Shown: positions 23,268-35,369, counted from the stretch's first letter. The stretch: DNA of 64,000 bases from Sipunculus nudus (GCA_026874595.1 CM049312.1:50223429-50287428); one strand, 5' to 3'. Numbers and translations are program-made. The notes: generated from the sequence alone by a model not told the origin.

Positions 23268-26200
23268 AACAACCCAAAAAAATAGCATTCAATATTGTAA
23301 ATAATAATATAGATAACACTAGCCCCCCAACTAACACCCCAAACGACAAACTCAAGATCATTCACATTAACACAAACAGTCTCACCACCAAAAAACAAAG
23401 TTTATTAAATATTTAACAAGAAACAACATACAAATTGCTCTGATAACAGAAACAAAACTCAAACCAGGCACCCATTTCTCGATGGGACCCTATGACTTAA
23501 TCAGAGCAGACAGAAAAACAGGAGCCGGAGGGGGCACGGCCATTTGTATAGACAGACAACTAAACTATACTATAAACAAATGGTTCGGGCATTTTAAAGC
23601 AGAAGCTCTCTCCGTGCGCATAAACAACGAACAAAACACAACCTCCCCCCTAGATATAATAGTTTATTACAATCCGCCACAAAACAAATTACAACTGCAA
23701 ATATTCAAAAAAATCAGAAATAACAGTAAAAATTACATAATCCTCGGAGACCTGAACGCCCCTCATGAAAATTACGGAGCGCGATACACAAACGAGTCTG
23801 GGAGGATATTAATGAATGAACTCTCAGACGGTAATTTAATACTATTAAATGACGAAAACCCGACTTACTTTAACACCGCAAACGGAGCGTGGAATATACT
23901 AGACCTCGCTCTAGCCACGCCAGAATTAGCTTTAAGTTCTCAATATTATGTGGGAGAGGATATAGGTTCAGATCATCTCCCAATCCATTTAGATATAAAC
24001 TGGGCACCACAGGTCGCGCCCCCCAAAAAATTCAGAGACCTGAAAAACGCAGACTGGGGAAAATTCCAAAAATACACGGACGAAAAAATGACCGATCCTG
24101 ACGAGGCGGATGTTATTACCCACCTCCAGATCGATAACCTGACATACGAGATGACCCAGTCCATCACCGAAGCTATTAATATAGTAGCGCCCGAAAAAAT
24201 AAATAAAAATAGAAATTGGTGGCACTTCACGCCCAGAATCAGGGAACTTGTAAAACTGCGTCGCCGAGTCCGAAATTATCAAAAACGGGCCCGCACGGCC
24301 GAAGCGAACCATTTATATAACAGAATAAATAAACTAACACAAAAAGCTATCCTAGAACAAAAACGCACACAATGGACAGACTACATAAATAGCTTAGATG
24401 ATAAAACAAACACAAAACAATTTTGGAATAAATTCAAACAATATTCAAACACAAGAACAAATCCCAGCACAGGGCAATCCCAACCACTGTTAAAACCCGA
24501 CGGCTCTGTAGCCGAAACCCCACAAAGCAAAGCAGATTTATTCGCGAAAACACTGGAAAAAATACACACAACACCAGAAGACGAAGATTTTAATGAAGAA
24601 CTCTATGATACAGTAACTGAAACTATAGAAAACAACCCGACCTTATTCAAACCATTACAAACACAAATAAATGAAACAGATGATAATGATCCCGCAGTCA
24701 GGCCCGTTGCGCTAATTGAAATAAAACGCGCACTTAAAACAGCCAAGGGAAAATCAGCCCCAGGCGCAGACAACATTAACTACGTAATATTAAAAAAACT
24801 CCCCGACACCTGTTTAGAAAGAATAGCGAAATTATACACACTCTGCATTAACTGGGGATACTTCCCAGACGATTGGAAAAAAGCCGTAGTAACAATGATT
24901 CCAAAACCCGGCAAAACACAAGACAAACCAACAAATTTCAGGCCTATCAGCTTACTCCCCTGTATAGGAAAATTATTTGAAAAAATCCTAAAAAATAGAA
25001 TAACCACGTTTTTGGACAACCGACCTCCCGAAATGGGGGGCCCATATTTAAAGATCAGTCCGGGTTCAGAGCGGGCAGATCCACCACCGACCACATCCTC
25101 CGACTTAGCCAATCAATAACCACAGGCTTTAAACGGAGTCAATATACCCTGGCCACATTCCTCGATGTGGAAAAGGCTTTTGACTCCGTCTGGTCAGACG
25201 GAATCAGATACAAAATAATGAAATCCCATCTATCGAATAAAATAATCAGACTAATTTCATCCTTTTTACACAACAGGACACTTAGCGTAAAAGTTAAAGG
25301 GACCCTATCACAGGAAATAACTCTTAAAGCAGGGACCCCCCAGGGCTCTGTTCTCAGCCCTCTACTATACATAATGTATGTAAATGACATCCCCAAATCA
25401 GGACAACAACTATGCGTATCACGGCAATAAATAAAACTCGGAAGTCGGAAGTCGGAAGCCTTCGGAAGTCGGAAGCCGTTATAATTTTTTATATAATGTT
25501 AAAAATAACGATCATACCAACACTTTTTCGTGTTAAAATGGAAGATATAGACCCCCTTTGCAAAACCAGAAAGTCGCACAAACGTATATTCCCATATATG
25601 AAAATCAAAGCATTTTTAATGCGTCGGAAGCCTCTCGGAAGTCATCCTGAGGTGACAGATGATGTTCAAAATGTATAAAACTCGGAAGTCAAGACCATAG
25701 AGCACCAACCAAAAATGACACAGAAAAAGTCTGGCATAATTCCAAATTTTAATTTAAGTTATATTTATGTATTTGAATGAAACCATAATGTATATTACTA
25801 ATTAAACATAATAATATATAAAATAGAAAAAATAAATGTTGAAATATACATTCAAATGTAATACATTATATATCATATCGCGACGTAATATTTTAATATG
25901 GAATGTTATTTCTAATAAATATAATATAAAAGCATTTAAAATTTCGTAATTTTATCAAAATGGTGTGATAATTTTTTTCCTTATATAACAAAATAGATAA
26001 GAATATTTTATCATATAAAAAAAAGTTTAGTATTCTACATTAATTTGTATTATAATATTTTTACATAATAATATTCAAATATTTGATAAATACATAAATT
26101 TGTATATTAATGTAAAAAACTAACAAATTATCAAACTGTCGCATCCTTGCAGGAACTGGTAAAACCGTAAGAAAAGTCCATTAAGTTTTGTATTAATAAA

Positions 26201-28407
26201 ACTATTCTTCTTTATCCATTAGGGTGCTATATACATATAAATGAAACAATTTTTATCCATGCATTAGGTTGCTTTATATGGAACGCATATAACTCTCCAA
26301 TGCTTGTTGAATACTGATCACCCAACGTATCAGGAAACATTTTTAGATCATTGCACAGACAATTTGCATAAACCATTATAAAAACACTTCCAAAATATTT
26401 CGAAAATTTAAAAATATGTAAAACTGCATAACTGTGAAAGATTGAAAAAAAGGCATGTGATGTTGCAAAAATATTGATATAAATTATTACAGTATCTTTA
26501 TATTTCAATTTTAGCTTAATCAAAATAATTTATGTAGGAAGGATATTACATTATTATATGATTCCAGAGATCATTTTTAAATTTTACACTTTAAAGCCAC
26601 ATACTGTTTCGGAAACATTTTAAGAACAGTTTCATAAAATGTTTGTGCTAACTGGGGATCAGGAAATAAGAACAATGAAACGCGTGTGCCTTTAAGGTAA
26701 CGACATAAACTATCTTTAGATAATTATCAGTTACAACTTATAGGAGGAATCGCCATCTAAATTCTTTTTTGCCATCTGTTATCCTTTTTATTTGTTAGAA
26801 TAACTCCCTAGGTGGAGGAGAAAAATTATCACATACATGAATGGATATATAAATAATCATATTATATACAATTTAATAATTTCATATATTAATTTATATT
26901 GACTTATATAATTTGGTCTTACTTAATATAGGAATATTGATTATAATGTACTTTTTTAATATTTATTTTATCATATAATATAATTTAATATCAAATTATA
27001 TCGATGTTGAATGAATATATAATTATATCGTCATCTGTGTTATTTAACACATTATGTATACATTTTATTATACTTGTATTATATAATTATATTTTGCATC
27101 ATATATGTATTTGTTCAATGAAAAAAATAGAGAATACCAAAACAAATTTGTATTGTATTATACTTTTTTTTCATATATAATTATAGTATTTTATATTCAT
27201 GTTTTATATTTTAATATGAATTTATATATTATGTTGTTAGTTATATACATTATGATTTTATTCAAATACATTAATATCACTTAAATTAATTTTTGGGTTA
27301 ATGCATATATTATTTTGTTAGTTATATACATTATGATTTTATTCAAATACATAAACATTACCTAAATTAATATTTGGGTTGATGCAAGACCCTTTTTGTG
27401 TCGTTGTCGGTTGGTATACTGTGGCTTGACTTCCGAGTTTTATGCATTTTGAGCATCATCTGTCACTTCAGGATGACTTCCGAGAGGCTTCCGACGCATT
27501 AATTATGCTTAAATTTTCATATATATCAATATATATCTTTGAAACTTTCTCGTATGAAAAAGGGTGTCTATATCTTCCGTTTTAACACAAAAACTTGTCG
27601 ATTTGTTCGTTATTTTTAAAATTATACTAAAATATAAAACGGCTTCCGACTTCCGAGGGCTTCCGACTTCCGAGTTTTATTTATTGCCGCGTATCACAAT
27701 ACGCTGACGACATCGCCATCTGGTCGACCGACACGAACCCAAAATACTCCAGAAATAAAGTACAGGCCCAATTACAAAGAATAGAAGATTGGTGCGACGA
27801 CTGGAGAGTCCGCTTAAACCCCTCAAAAACACAAACTGTCTTATTTACAAAAGCTAAAAAACCCAAATATTTCGAGCCCCTAGAATTATTAGGAGAGGAC
27901 CTCAAAGAACACAAAGAGGCAAAATTTCTAGGTGTAACATTCGACTCAAGAGCCACCTGGAAACCACACATCGAAAATATAATCCAAAGAATGTGGAACA
28001 GAGTAAATATTCTAAAAGCTCTGTGCTACAAACATGACGGACCGAAAGCAGAAACGGCCAGTTACCTGTACAAACAATGGATCCGCCCTATAGGCACATA
28101 TGGGTCCATTGCGTTCCTAGGCGCAGGAAAAACAATGTTAAATAAATTAGAAATCACACAAAATAAAGCACTGAGAGCCATTCTCAGAACACACAAACTA
28201 AGAAAAACAGACGAATTAAGAGAAAAAACAAACACCCCCAAAATCACTGAATATTTAAAAGAACAAGCAACAAATTCCTATGAAAGAATAAAAGAACTGG
28301 ACACAATAAAACTACTTAAATATCAACACGATTACACACATCCTAAAAACAACATAAAAATAAAGTCCCCTCTAGATTACATTCTAGAAGGACAAAATCA
28401 ACAATAA
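23264..28407 (+). pseudogene. LINE ORF2 (endonuclease-RT), interrupted
   Basis: ORF2 nicks target DNA and reverse-transcribes the LINE RNA there. APE endonuclease blocks are all present: INTNSL (about 23372), ALITETKLKP, GAGGGTAICI, GDLNAPHENYGA, LDLAL and GSDHLPIHLD. RT follows: APGADNINY, MIPKPGKTQDKPTNFRPISL, FLDVEKAFDSVW, AGTPQGSVLSPLLY and, after the insertion, QYADDIAIW at about 27697-27723, then a thumb region ending at TAA 28407. No ATG is evident at the start. Breaks are a shift in an A-run near 23393, a shift in a G-run near 25035 and the 2.27-kb insertion. Insertion plus one duplication copy is 2275 bp, and the frames on both sides are consistent with precise insertion into an open frame. 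Confidence 0.88.
25423..27688. mobile_element. 2.27-kb MULE-like element with ~310-bp TIRs
   Basis: Starts GGCAATAAATAAAACTCGGA and ends with the inverse at 27688. Inverted arms of about 310 bp (25423-25735 and 27381-27688) are rich in CGGAAGTC units. An exact 9-bp duplication, GCGTATCAC, lies at 25414-25422 and 27689-27697. Long TIRs plus a 9-bp duplication are typical of Mutator-like elements. The AT-rich centre has no transposase, so it is non-autonomous. Confidence 0.85.
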
Positions 28408-28439
28408 CATAGTAAATAATTAATAAAATAAATAAATTA

Positions 28440-29900
28440 TATATTAAACATCCAATAACCACACCAACAAGCCTTCACAACGGATACACACAACACAGAA
28501 CCCAACACTCACAAAAACAAGAGGTCAGTAATATGGGTCGCGACCCCGCACCTGTAAACCGACCTGACCTCCATTCAACACACCCCGACCTTCGAGCAAT
28601 AGGGGGATCGAATCTGCAGAGGTAAATTAGACCCCTGCAGCTGGCATCCCCTAATTTGCATACAAGGTCTCCACAATCAATTAAGCACAACTAAGGCCCG
28701 TATCCATTTCACCCCCAAAATTAACCAACCTATTATTCCCCAAAGTCCAAAATTATAGCGAAAACCTAAAGAACTTTCTAAAATCTTCCACTCCCCCAAA
28801 TTTCAAAATTAAAAACCAAATATTAACGAGTTTACATAAGAATCAAAACTAAAGAAAAATCACTCCCCGGCCCTCCAAAATTTATAAGCGAAACAACGCC
28901 CCGTACCAACTTTAGCAACCAAATTAACAAACTAGAAAATAAAATACAACCCCAATTCCCTCAAAAACCCACAGAACCCGCCCTAGACTTAAACATTAAG
29001 AAGTTTCGGCAAACAAAAATAGAAATTTTGGAAAAAAATTAATGCCAAAATCAGTAAAAACCGGCCCGACCATCAATTAAGCATCGGATCCTAGCTGCGG
29101 CGGGAACAATGCTTATCCCGCCGCAGCTGGCATCCCCTGTTTGGTATACAACACACATTAAGCATCAATTAACAGGTCAGGCCAAGACACTAGGCCGGGG
29201 CCGCGACCTAAATTAATTGACACCTAAGACATCCCATCCCTCCACACAAATTAGTTACTGAACAGCGGCCCGTACAAACTTCAGGAACAAAATTAACGCA
29301 CTTAAAACAGTAATAGGAACTCAAAATTAACAGGACACACAAAACTTTATCCATTCCCTAGTTTCACGAAATTACGTCGAAAAATAATAAAAATCATAAG
29401 AAATATCAGGCCCAGAAAACTAGGAAAAAACACCCAGACCAACAATTAAACATCGGATCCCAGCTGCGGCGGGAACACAACTTACCCCGCTGCAGCTGGC
29501 ATCCCCTGTTTTACATACTACAAATCCCAATAATCAACCAACAGGTCAAGCCATGACACTAGGTCGGGGCCGCGACCTACTTTCAATGACCCACGACCCC
29601 CAAATACGCCCCATCCTTCCATACAAACTTTTCATCAAACTACGGCCCGTACAAAATTTAGGAACGAAATAAACATACTTGATATAATAATAGAAACTCG
29701 AAATTTACGGAACCCAAAAAACTCTTTCCATACTAAAACCCTACGAAATTCTGACGAAAATAAATAAATATCTCTAGAAATATTAGGCCTAGAAAAATAG
29801 AAAAAACACCCCGACCATCAATTAATCATCGGATCCTAGCTGCAGAGGAACGCAGTACCTGTACTCCCCTGCAGCTGGCATCCCCTAATTAACATATCAG
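28440..29900 (+). repeat. LINE 3' UTR array A: ~370-bp units with covarying hairpin
   Basis: Four diverged units each contain a hairpin followed by GCAGCTGGCATCCCCT: near 28612-28642, 29093-29128, 29462-29498 and 29838-29877. The 29093 copy is a perfect 13-bp stem (AGCTGCGGCGGGA / TCCCGCCGCAGCT, loop 10). In other copies the stem changes on both arms (for example AGCTGCAG / CTGCAGCT), which keeps pairing. 'GGTCGGGGCCGCGACCTA'-type blocks recur between them. Absent from the truncated copy. Confidence 0.75.
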
Positions 29901-30229
29901 CCCCGCCCCCCGACCAAACCGACTCCCAAACAACAAAACAATAAAAATAAACCACAAAAACCACCCATTTCCTAACAAAACGATAATAAAACCCACACTA
30001 AAAATAAATTAAAACACTCGCCCCGACATGACAACAAAGATAAACCACACACGAACAAAAAACACAATAAAGGAACTCTCACAGTAAACAAACCTCACTA
30101 CACTCGTCCCCCCCCCCCCTCCCAGTACAAACACAAAAATTAGAGAGCACATAAAAGAGCGCAAACCGCCCCCGCCCAAAAACAATCACTTACCAGTCTA
30201 GTAAAATACAACCTCTCAAACACCTTAAA

Positions 30230-30870
30230 AACAACAAAACAACATCCTTATACTAAGCTAAAACTTTATTAAAACCCACAACAACATAAATCAAAGACAA
30301 AGTGCCCAAACCGGGTCACTACTATTGTCGGAGATTTATTCATCACATCTTCAATTAAACAACACACCTAACGTCACCAGATATGGAATGAGTAATTCGC
30401 AGGCTCGGTCGAGACGCGTTTTACCTTTCCACAAAAATAAAAACCAAACAAAATAAAAAGCAGAAACTACAAGGAACACAGAACAACTAATACTCAGTAA
30501 TACACAATATTTAATAAAGAACAATAATAACATAAATCAAAGACAAAGTGCCCAAACCGGGTCACTACTATTGTCTGAGATTTACTCAAAACACATTCAA
30601 TTAAACAACACACCTAACGTCAACAGATATGGGATGAGTAATTCGCAGGCTCGGTCGAGACGCGTTTTACCTTTCCACAAAATAAAAACCAAACAAAATA
30701 AAAACAAAAACTACAAGGAACACAGAACAATAAACACTCAGCAATACACAATATTTTATTAAAGAATAATAATAACATAAATCGAAGGCAAAGTGCCCAA
30801 ACCGGGACACTATTATTGCCGGAGATTAAAACAAGACACAACTCTGGAAAATACATATTCACCGACACAA
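30230..30870 (+). repeat. LINE 3' UTR array B: three ~244-bp units
   Basis: Units start near 30285, 30530 and 30773 (CATAAATCRAAGRCAAAGTG, CCCAAACCGGGTCACT, then GATGAGTAATTCGCAGGCTC). Each unit contains two potential hairpins, AGTGYCC/GGRCACT and AACTCGC/GCGAGTT-type. The truncated copy holds five such units (35720-36960), so copy number varies within the family. Confidence 0.75.
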
Positions 30871-30900
30871 CACCGATCCACTAACCAATACTAATACACC

Positions 30901-30976
30901 CCCAATTAGAATAGAACCATACTAAACCCATGTACAAAAAATGCACCATGCTGTTTTATACACCAGTAACTTTTAA

Positions 30977-31018
<42 letters not shown>

Positions 31019-31030
31019 ACAATTCATGTA
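30901..31030 (+). repeat. Internal A-run in LINE 3' UTR
   Basis: About 37 consecutive A at 30978-31014, within sequence otherwise matched at 37010-37090, where the run is about ten A. It is a length-unstable homopolymer, not the LINE terminus, because homologous sequence continues for 1.5 kb. Confidence 0.7.
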
Positions 31031-31850
31031 AACACACCACCTCACTCATCAACTTTTTCATGCACACTAACCCACGTTTTTTATGATTTTTACCGGTTTT
31101 TCACCCTTTTGTTTTTGTATTTTTCACAATATCGACGCAATATCTGGTTATCCGACGCTCATATATAAGATATAATTATAGATTTTATTAGTAATTTACA
31201 GCATCTCCGGCAGACCAGTGGCATGGAAACTGAAGCCGGCCACTAGCAAGTGGATGGAAACTGATGCCGCCACTAGCCTCAACTCCCCCGCCCCCTTTTC
31301 TCTCAGTCTGCGCTTATATAAAAATACTTCTTATAAGTATTTCCTATAAAAGTACATGATCGTAAATATTTCTTATAAATATTTATGTGATACTTAATAT
31401 AAAAGTACAAACTGAGAGCTCCACCGGCCGGCTAGATTTCTAACTATAAAGATATCTCATATAGATATCTCATTTAGGCCAATATAAAGGTAAATGATCA
31501 TGAGGTATTTTCTTAAAAAATCCCATGTGATACTTATAAAATTATAAAGAAATCTACGGCCCCCCCCCCCCACCCCCACCAAGGACAACTACTACCCCTG
31601 ACAACCACCAACAGCAGCATCCGACACCAACGCGCAAGTCCTGCGGCAGCCCCCCTACACCACGAGCGGAAGATTAGAGGGCACTCAGACGAGCGCACAC
31701 CACATCCGCCCACTGACAGCAACTTCCAAGACGACTACCCAGACCTACACCGGGACAGCTCCAGACAGACCAGACAAGACCCCCAACACTCCTCTTTAGG
31801 ACTAACCCCCCAACAGTCCTATTTAGGACTAATCAATCACTGATCGACCT

Positions 31851-31886
31851 GGCAGCGGACAGACAGACAACTTTAGGTCCGCTGCC
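31851..31886 (+). other. Hairpin 1 with 16-nt conserved loop
   Basis: Perfect 10-bp stem GGCAGCGGAC / GTCCGCTGCC around the loop AGACAGACAACTTTAG. The same hairpin is in the truncated copy near 37911-37946. The loop is shared with hairpin 2, whose stem is different. Confidence 0.75.
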
Positions 31887-32024
31887 TGCCACAAGACCAA
31901 GACCCAAGACCAAGCCTCAAGACAAGCCAAGACTGGTAGCCCTAGGACAAGCCAAGAGAAGACAAGACCACCCCGACAGCCGGAACCCAAGTCAAGACTA
32001 GCAAGACAAGCCAAGAATCCCTGA

Positions 32025-32056
32025 CAGTGGGCGGACAGACAACTTTAGGCCCACTG
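32025..32056 (+). other. Hairpin 2 with the same 16-nt loop
   Basis: Perfect 8-bp stem CAGTGGGC / GCCCACTG around GGACAGACAACTTTAG. In the truncated copy (38093-38124) the loop's first base is A, identical to hairpin 1. Different stems with one loop argue for a selected RNA structure. Confidence 0.75.
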
Positions 32057-32404
32057 CTCGGGGACCAGCTGAAGACCAAGCCAAGACAGCCTGCCCGATC
32101 CAAGTCACAGGAAGTCCGGCTCTTCGCGGTAGGAGTTGTTCTGGCGGCGATCTGGGTTTCCCTGCTTGTGTTGGGGTCTCTCTATTGTGGTGCGCATTCT
32201 GCTCGGGGATGTCGCTCGCGACCGGGTTCGTGGGGGCAGCGGCTTTGCTGCTGGTATCCGTGCGGTGAGTGGCCCGCTCGGGGCTTTGTGGGTGTGGATG
32301 ATGTAGCTTTCTCGGTCACCGGTGCGGGTGCCTGCTGGTGGCTCTTCGCGGCTCCTTGGCTTGGCTTGTGTGGCAATTTTCGGCATCAAAATTATAGTCT
32401 AAAG

Positions 32405-32451
32405 AGACAGGCCGGGGCGGTGGTCCCAGACCACCTCAACCGTGTCTGTCT
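32405..32451 (+). other. 3'-terminal hairpin of the LINE
   Basis: Outer arms AGACAG/CTGTCT and inner arms GGTGGTC (32419-32425) / GACCACC (32429-32435), about 35 nt before the LINE 3' junction. It is unchanged in the truncated copy (about 38466-38512). The position suits an RT recognition structure; that role is inferred. Confidence 0.6.
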
Positions 32452-32485
32452 AGTGACTCAAAATACTAGTTCTAGTCTAGTCTAG

Positions 32486-32588
32486 TAGTCGGGCAGTTAA
32501 TCATCAGACGTCATCAAGTGTACATAGACATATACGGAATAAAGATACTGAACAAGCGCTGCGTCAAGTCTGTCTTCCCGGTATAACA
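32486..32588 (+). repeat. 5' LTR, R-U5 part
   Basis: Begins with the duplicated target TAGTCGGGCAGT, then TAATCATCAG, a poly-A signal AATAAA at 32538-32543 and the LTR end CCCGGTATAACA at 32588. Confidence 0.7.
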
Positions 32589-32606
32589 AGTGGTGGAGAA
32601 GCTGGG
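32589..32606 (+). other. Putative primer-binding site
   Basis: AGTGGTGGAGAAGCTGGG directly follows the LTR end. It resembles the TGGTG...GAAG form of tRNA-Leu-type sites used by some gypsy elements, but the match is imperfect. Confidence 0.4.
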
Positions 32607-32621
32607 CCTCTCACAGAATCC

Positions 32622-35171
32622 ATGATCACAAGATCAAGTCTCAAAACAAGACCAGTACAGATGGCAGCCCAGGACAACATAACTATTGAACGTTTCACAG
32701 GCAGTGAATCGACAGAAAATGCGAGGAGCTGGCTAGCAAAGTACGAGATATATGCCGAACATAGACGTCTCTCACCAGAGTCAAAGTTAACGTCGCTACC
32801 ACTACATATGACCAGCACAGCCTTCGAGTGGTACCTGACGCTCAGTGAAGAAAAGAAAGCAGACTTCGATGCACTCAAAGGGGCATTCCTCGCACGTTAT
32901 GGTCCTGATACCAGTAATCAGTGGGAGAAACGCCGCACACTCTGGCAGTCACAGCAGCGGGAAAACGATAAAAAGTAAAAAGATTTCGCCGATAGAGTAC
33001 AGAGCCTTGCTGCACAACTTGATGTAAGTCCGCAGGATTTGCGAGATGTGATATTGTCAGGCTTGAAGCCCTCTATACGACAGTCCGTTATTCAGCGCGA
33101 CAACGATACCCTGGACGATGTAATTGCGTACGCAGCACGAATGGAGGTATCCGCTGTCCAGTCCGTCTCAACGGATTGTAAACTAGTTGCGGCAATTGAT
33201 GCCTTAAATTCCAGGTTGGACAGGTTGACAGAAGACGTAAGAACCGCAACAACGGTATCTGCTGTTTACTCGTCAAGCAACTACACGCCACGCAGAGAAA
33301 CCGTCAATTGCAGGAGGTACAACAATACACAGCCCAGGAGGCGAGAGTTCACACAGAGACAGAATCGGCGCCAACAATGCCAGGAAGACCCTTGTTTCCG
33401 GTGAGGAAGTACATCTCACTCGCCACCCGATTGTCAGGCTGCAAATTCGGTATGTTATCAGTGTAACAATGTGGGCCATCTCCGTCGCATGTGTGGATTT
33501 CCCGGACGTGTATACCGTCAATAGAGGTGCGTGTCTACCCGGGGAAGCTTGGGTAGACAACACGGCGTAGATCAGGATATTTATGGATTGTGCCGACCGG
33601 ATCTGTGTAAACTGGACTCAACGTCAAATGTTGAGGTGATAACCGCTGAAACAGTGAGTATGACGTTGCCGATGAATAATAACACCACTGTTGTTCAGAT
33701 TGCATCCAAAAACTGTACTGCCCTTATTGATACCGGAGCTTCAATTTCGTGCATTGCATTGAACACATTACAGAAGACAGCTCTAAATTTCAGTCTGAAG
33801 CCAGCAACAATAAATCACATTGTCGGTGTTTGCGGTGAGATACACTCCGTCTTGAGCCAAGCAGACATCAAGGGCCTATTACAGGCTTACCATAATTCAG
33901 CTACAGAAGGAGGACACCAAGGCACCGATCGCACCTACGCAGGTTTGCGCGGAAAATACTTCTGGCCAGGCATGTATACGGATGTACAAAAGTTTGTCAA
34001 AACATGCGAAGTATGTCAGATTTCTAAACGCAGTTTCGGTAGTAAACCCGCTCCATTACATCCGCTGCCCATTGTTGGTGTATTTGAGAGATGGCATTTA
34101 GACATCATCGGACAATTGACCGAAACTGATGCAGGGCACCAGTATATTCTGTTGTGCGTGGATTGTTTTTCACGTTGGTGCGAAGGCTTTCCATTAAAAT
34201 CGCAAGATGCGCTCACAATAGCCACAGTGTTGCACAGGGAAATTTTTTGTCGTTTTGGAGCGCCCAGAGCCCTCTTGTCGGATCGAGGACAAAACTTCCT
34301 GTCACGCAGAGTTGAACAATTATGTAAGGCATATGATGTGAAAAGACTGAAAACCAGCTCTTACCACCCTCAAACAAATAGCGATCAGAAGAACAGGGAC
34401 ACAATTCTATCTGGTATTTTGTTGGCCCTGCCGCGAACTCCTGCGACGCAATCCACCCAGTTTTTGCCATTCGAGCTACTGTTCGGCAGAGAAATGCGCG
34501 TGCCCATTGATAACGAATTTCCAGGCGAACCAAATGAAAGCCAGTATATGCACGAACTACAAGCATCGCTAAACATAATACGAGAACTAGCGAAGTCAAA
34601 CGTCCAACGCACACAAGAGACTTACCAACAACGGCATGACCAAGGAGCAAAAGTCCCAAATTTTCGCATCGCTGTGTGGCTGCAGAACAATAAGGTTCCT
34701 CAAGGATCAAGTGCAAAACTTGTACCAAAATGGACTGGACCATTCTACATTGTTGAGTGCGGTCCGAATGACACATTCGCTTTAAGCCACACAGAGACAC
34801 ACAAGCGTCTCTCGTCCTTCGTACACGCTAACTGGCTTAAGCTTTTTATGGACCCTGACACTCGTCCGACTTTGATCAACATGGACGCAAAGAAATCAAC
34901 AAAACAATCAGCGTCAAATGCTGACACCCAAGAGCCTACGTCAGAAAACCAAGCGGACAGCGAGGATCAGTGGTACGAGGTGGACCGGCTTTTGCAATGT
35001 AAAGGATACGGAAACAGGAAGGGGTTCACAGAGACACAAGGGAACCTGAGGCAAATATTGGGCAAAAGGCTCTCCAAGAATTTTATGCAAGGCTCAGGCG
35101 GCGGCGTAAGAGAAGGCAGTAACTTATTTTCAGATACATATTCGCTTCTGGAATGTCACAGTTTAGAATAA
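32622..35171 (+). pseudogene. Gypsy gag-pol, RT/RNase H deleted
   Basis: One frame from ATG 32622 to 35171 is interrupted by stops at 32976-32978, 33402-33404 and near 33523. Gag (about 32622-33400) resembles the retrotransposon gag family (FEWYLTLSEE, AFLARYG). A first zinc knuckle has its second Cys replaced by the stop at 33402; a second, CYQCNNVGHLRRMC, is intact. Protease motif LIDTGAS is at about 33726. About 100 bp later the frame passes straight into the integrase zinc domain (H...H...CEVC near 34008), so RT and RNase H are missing in frame. The integrase core keeps the first two Asp (HLDIIGQL, LLSDRGQNF), but the segment that should hold the catalytic Glu after YHPQTN is deleted. A GPF module (KWTGPFYIVE) follows. 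The copy cannot supply its own RT or active integrase. Confidence 0.85.
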
Positions 35172-35369
35172 AGACATTGATAGATGAACTTTTTTATGAT
35201 GCAATTACTATTCAAAGAGACTCTGTATCTTTAACTTGAATATATATCTTATTTTTGCATTTGTGTATTTTGCATATCTTATTAGTATTCAGATATAATG
35301 TTACTGGTGCACTCGAGGGTCCCATGTATATTTTGTGTAATTTGGAGGACCAAACTTTTCAAACCGGGG
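35172..35369 (+). other. Gypsy 3' non-coding region
   Basis: Sequence between the pol stop and the 3' LTR. It ends AAACCGGGGGG just before the LTR, the likely but imperfect polypurine tract. Confidence 0.45.

Larger units (their letters stand above)
21060..32485 (+). mobile_element. Long Jockey-like LINE in the 5' LTR
   Basis: Flanked by the exact 12-bp duplication TAGTCGGGCAGT (21048-21059 and 32486-32497). Layout: ~480-bp 5' UTR, ORF1 with Cys-Cys-His-Cys knuckles, ORF2 with APE-type endonuclease and RT, then a ~4-kb 3' UTR made of structured tandem repeats, ending in a TCTAG-repeat tail (32468-32485) rather than poly-A. A 2.27-kb TIR element sits in ORF2. Without it the element is about 9.2 kb. 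Frames are only lightly damaged, suggesting recent insertion. The Jockey-like assignment rests on the PRE_C2HC-type ORF1 plus the RT blocks. Confidence 0.85.

Noticed and set aside
26227-26523. 98-codon reverse frame inside the MULE-like element
   Set aside because: AT-rich chance frame with no transposase motifs.
32027-32485. 152-codon + strand frame and the 163-codon frames on both strands at 37964-38468
   Set aside because: They lie in the GC-rich LINE 3' UTR. Homologous copies do not keep the same frame or length, and no family signature is present; RNA hairpins explain the conservation better.
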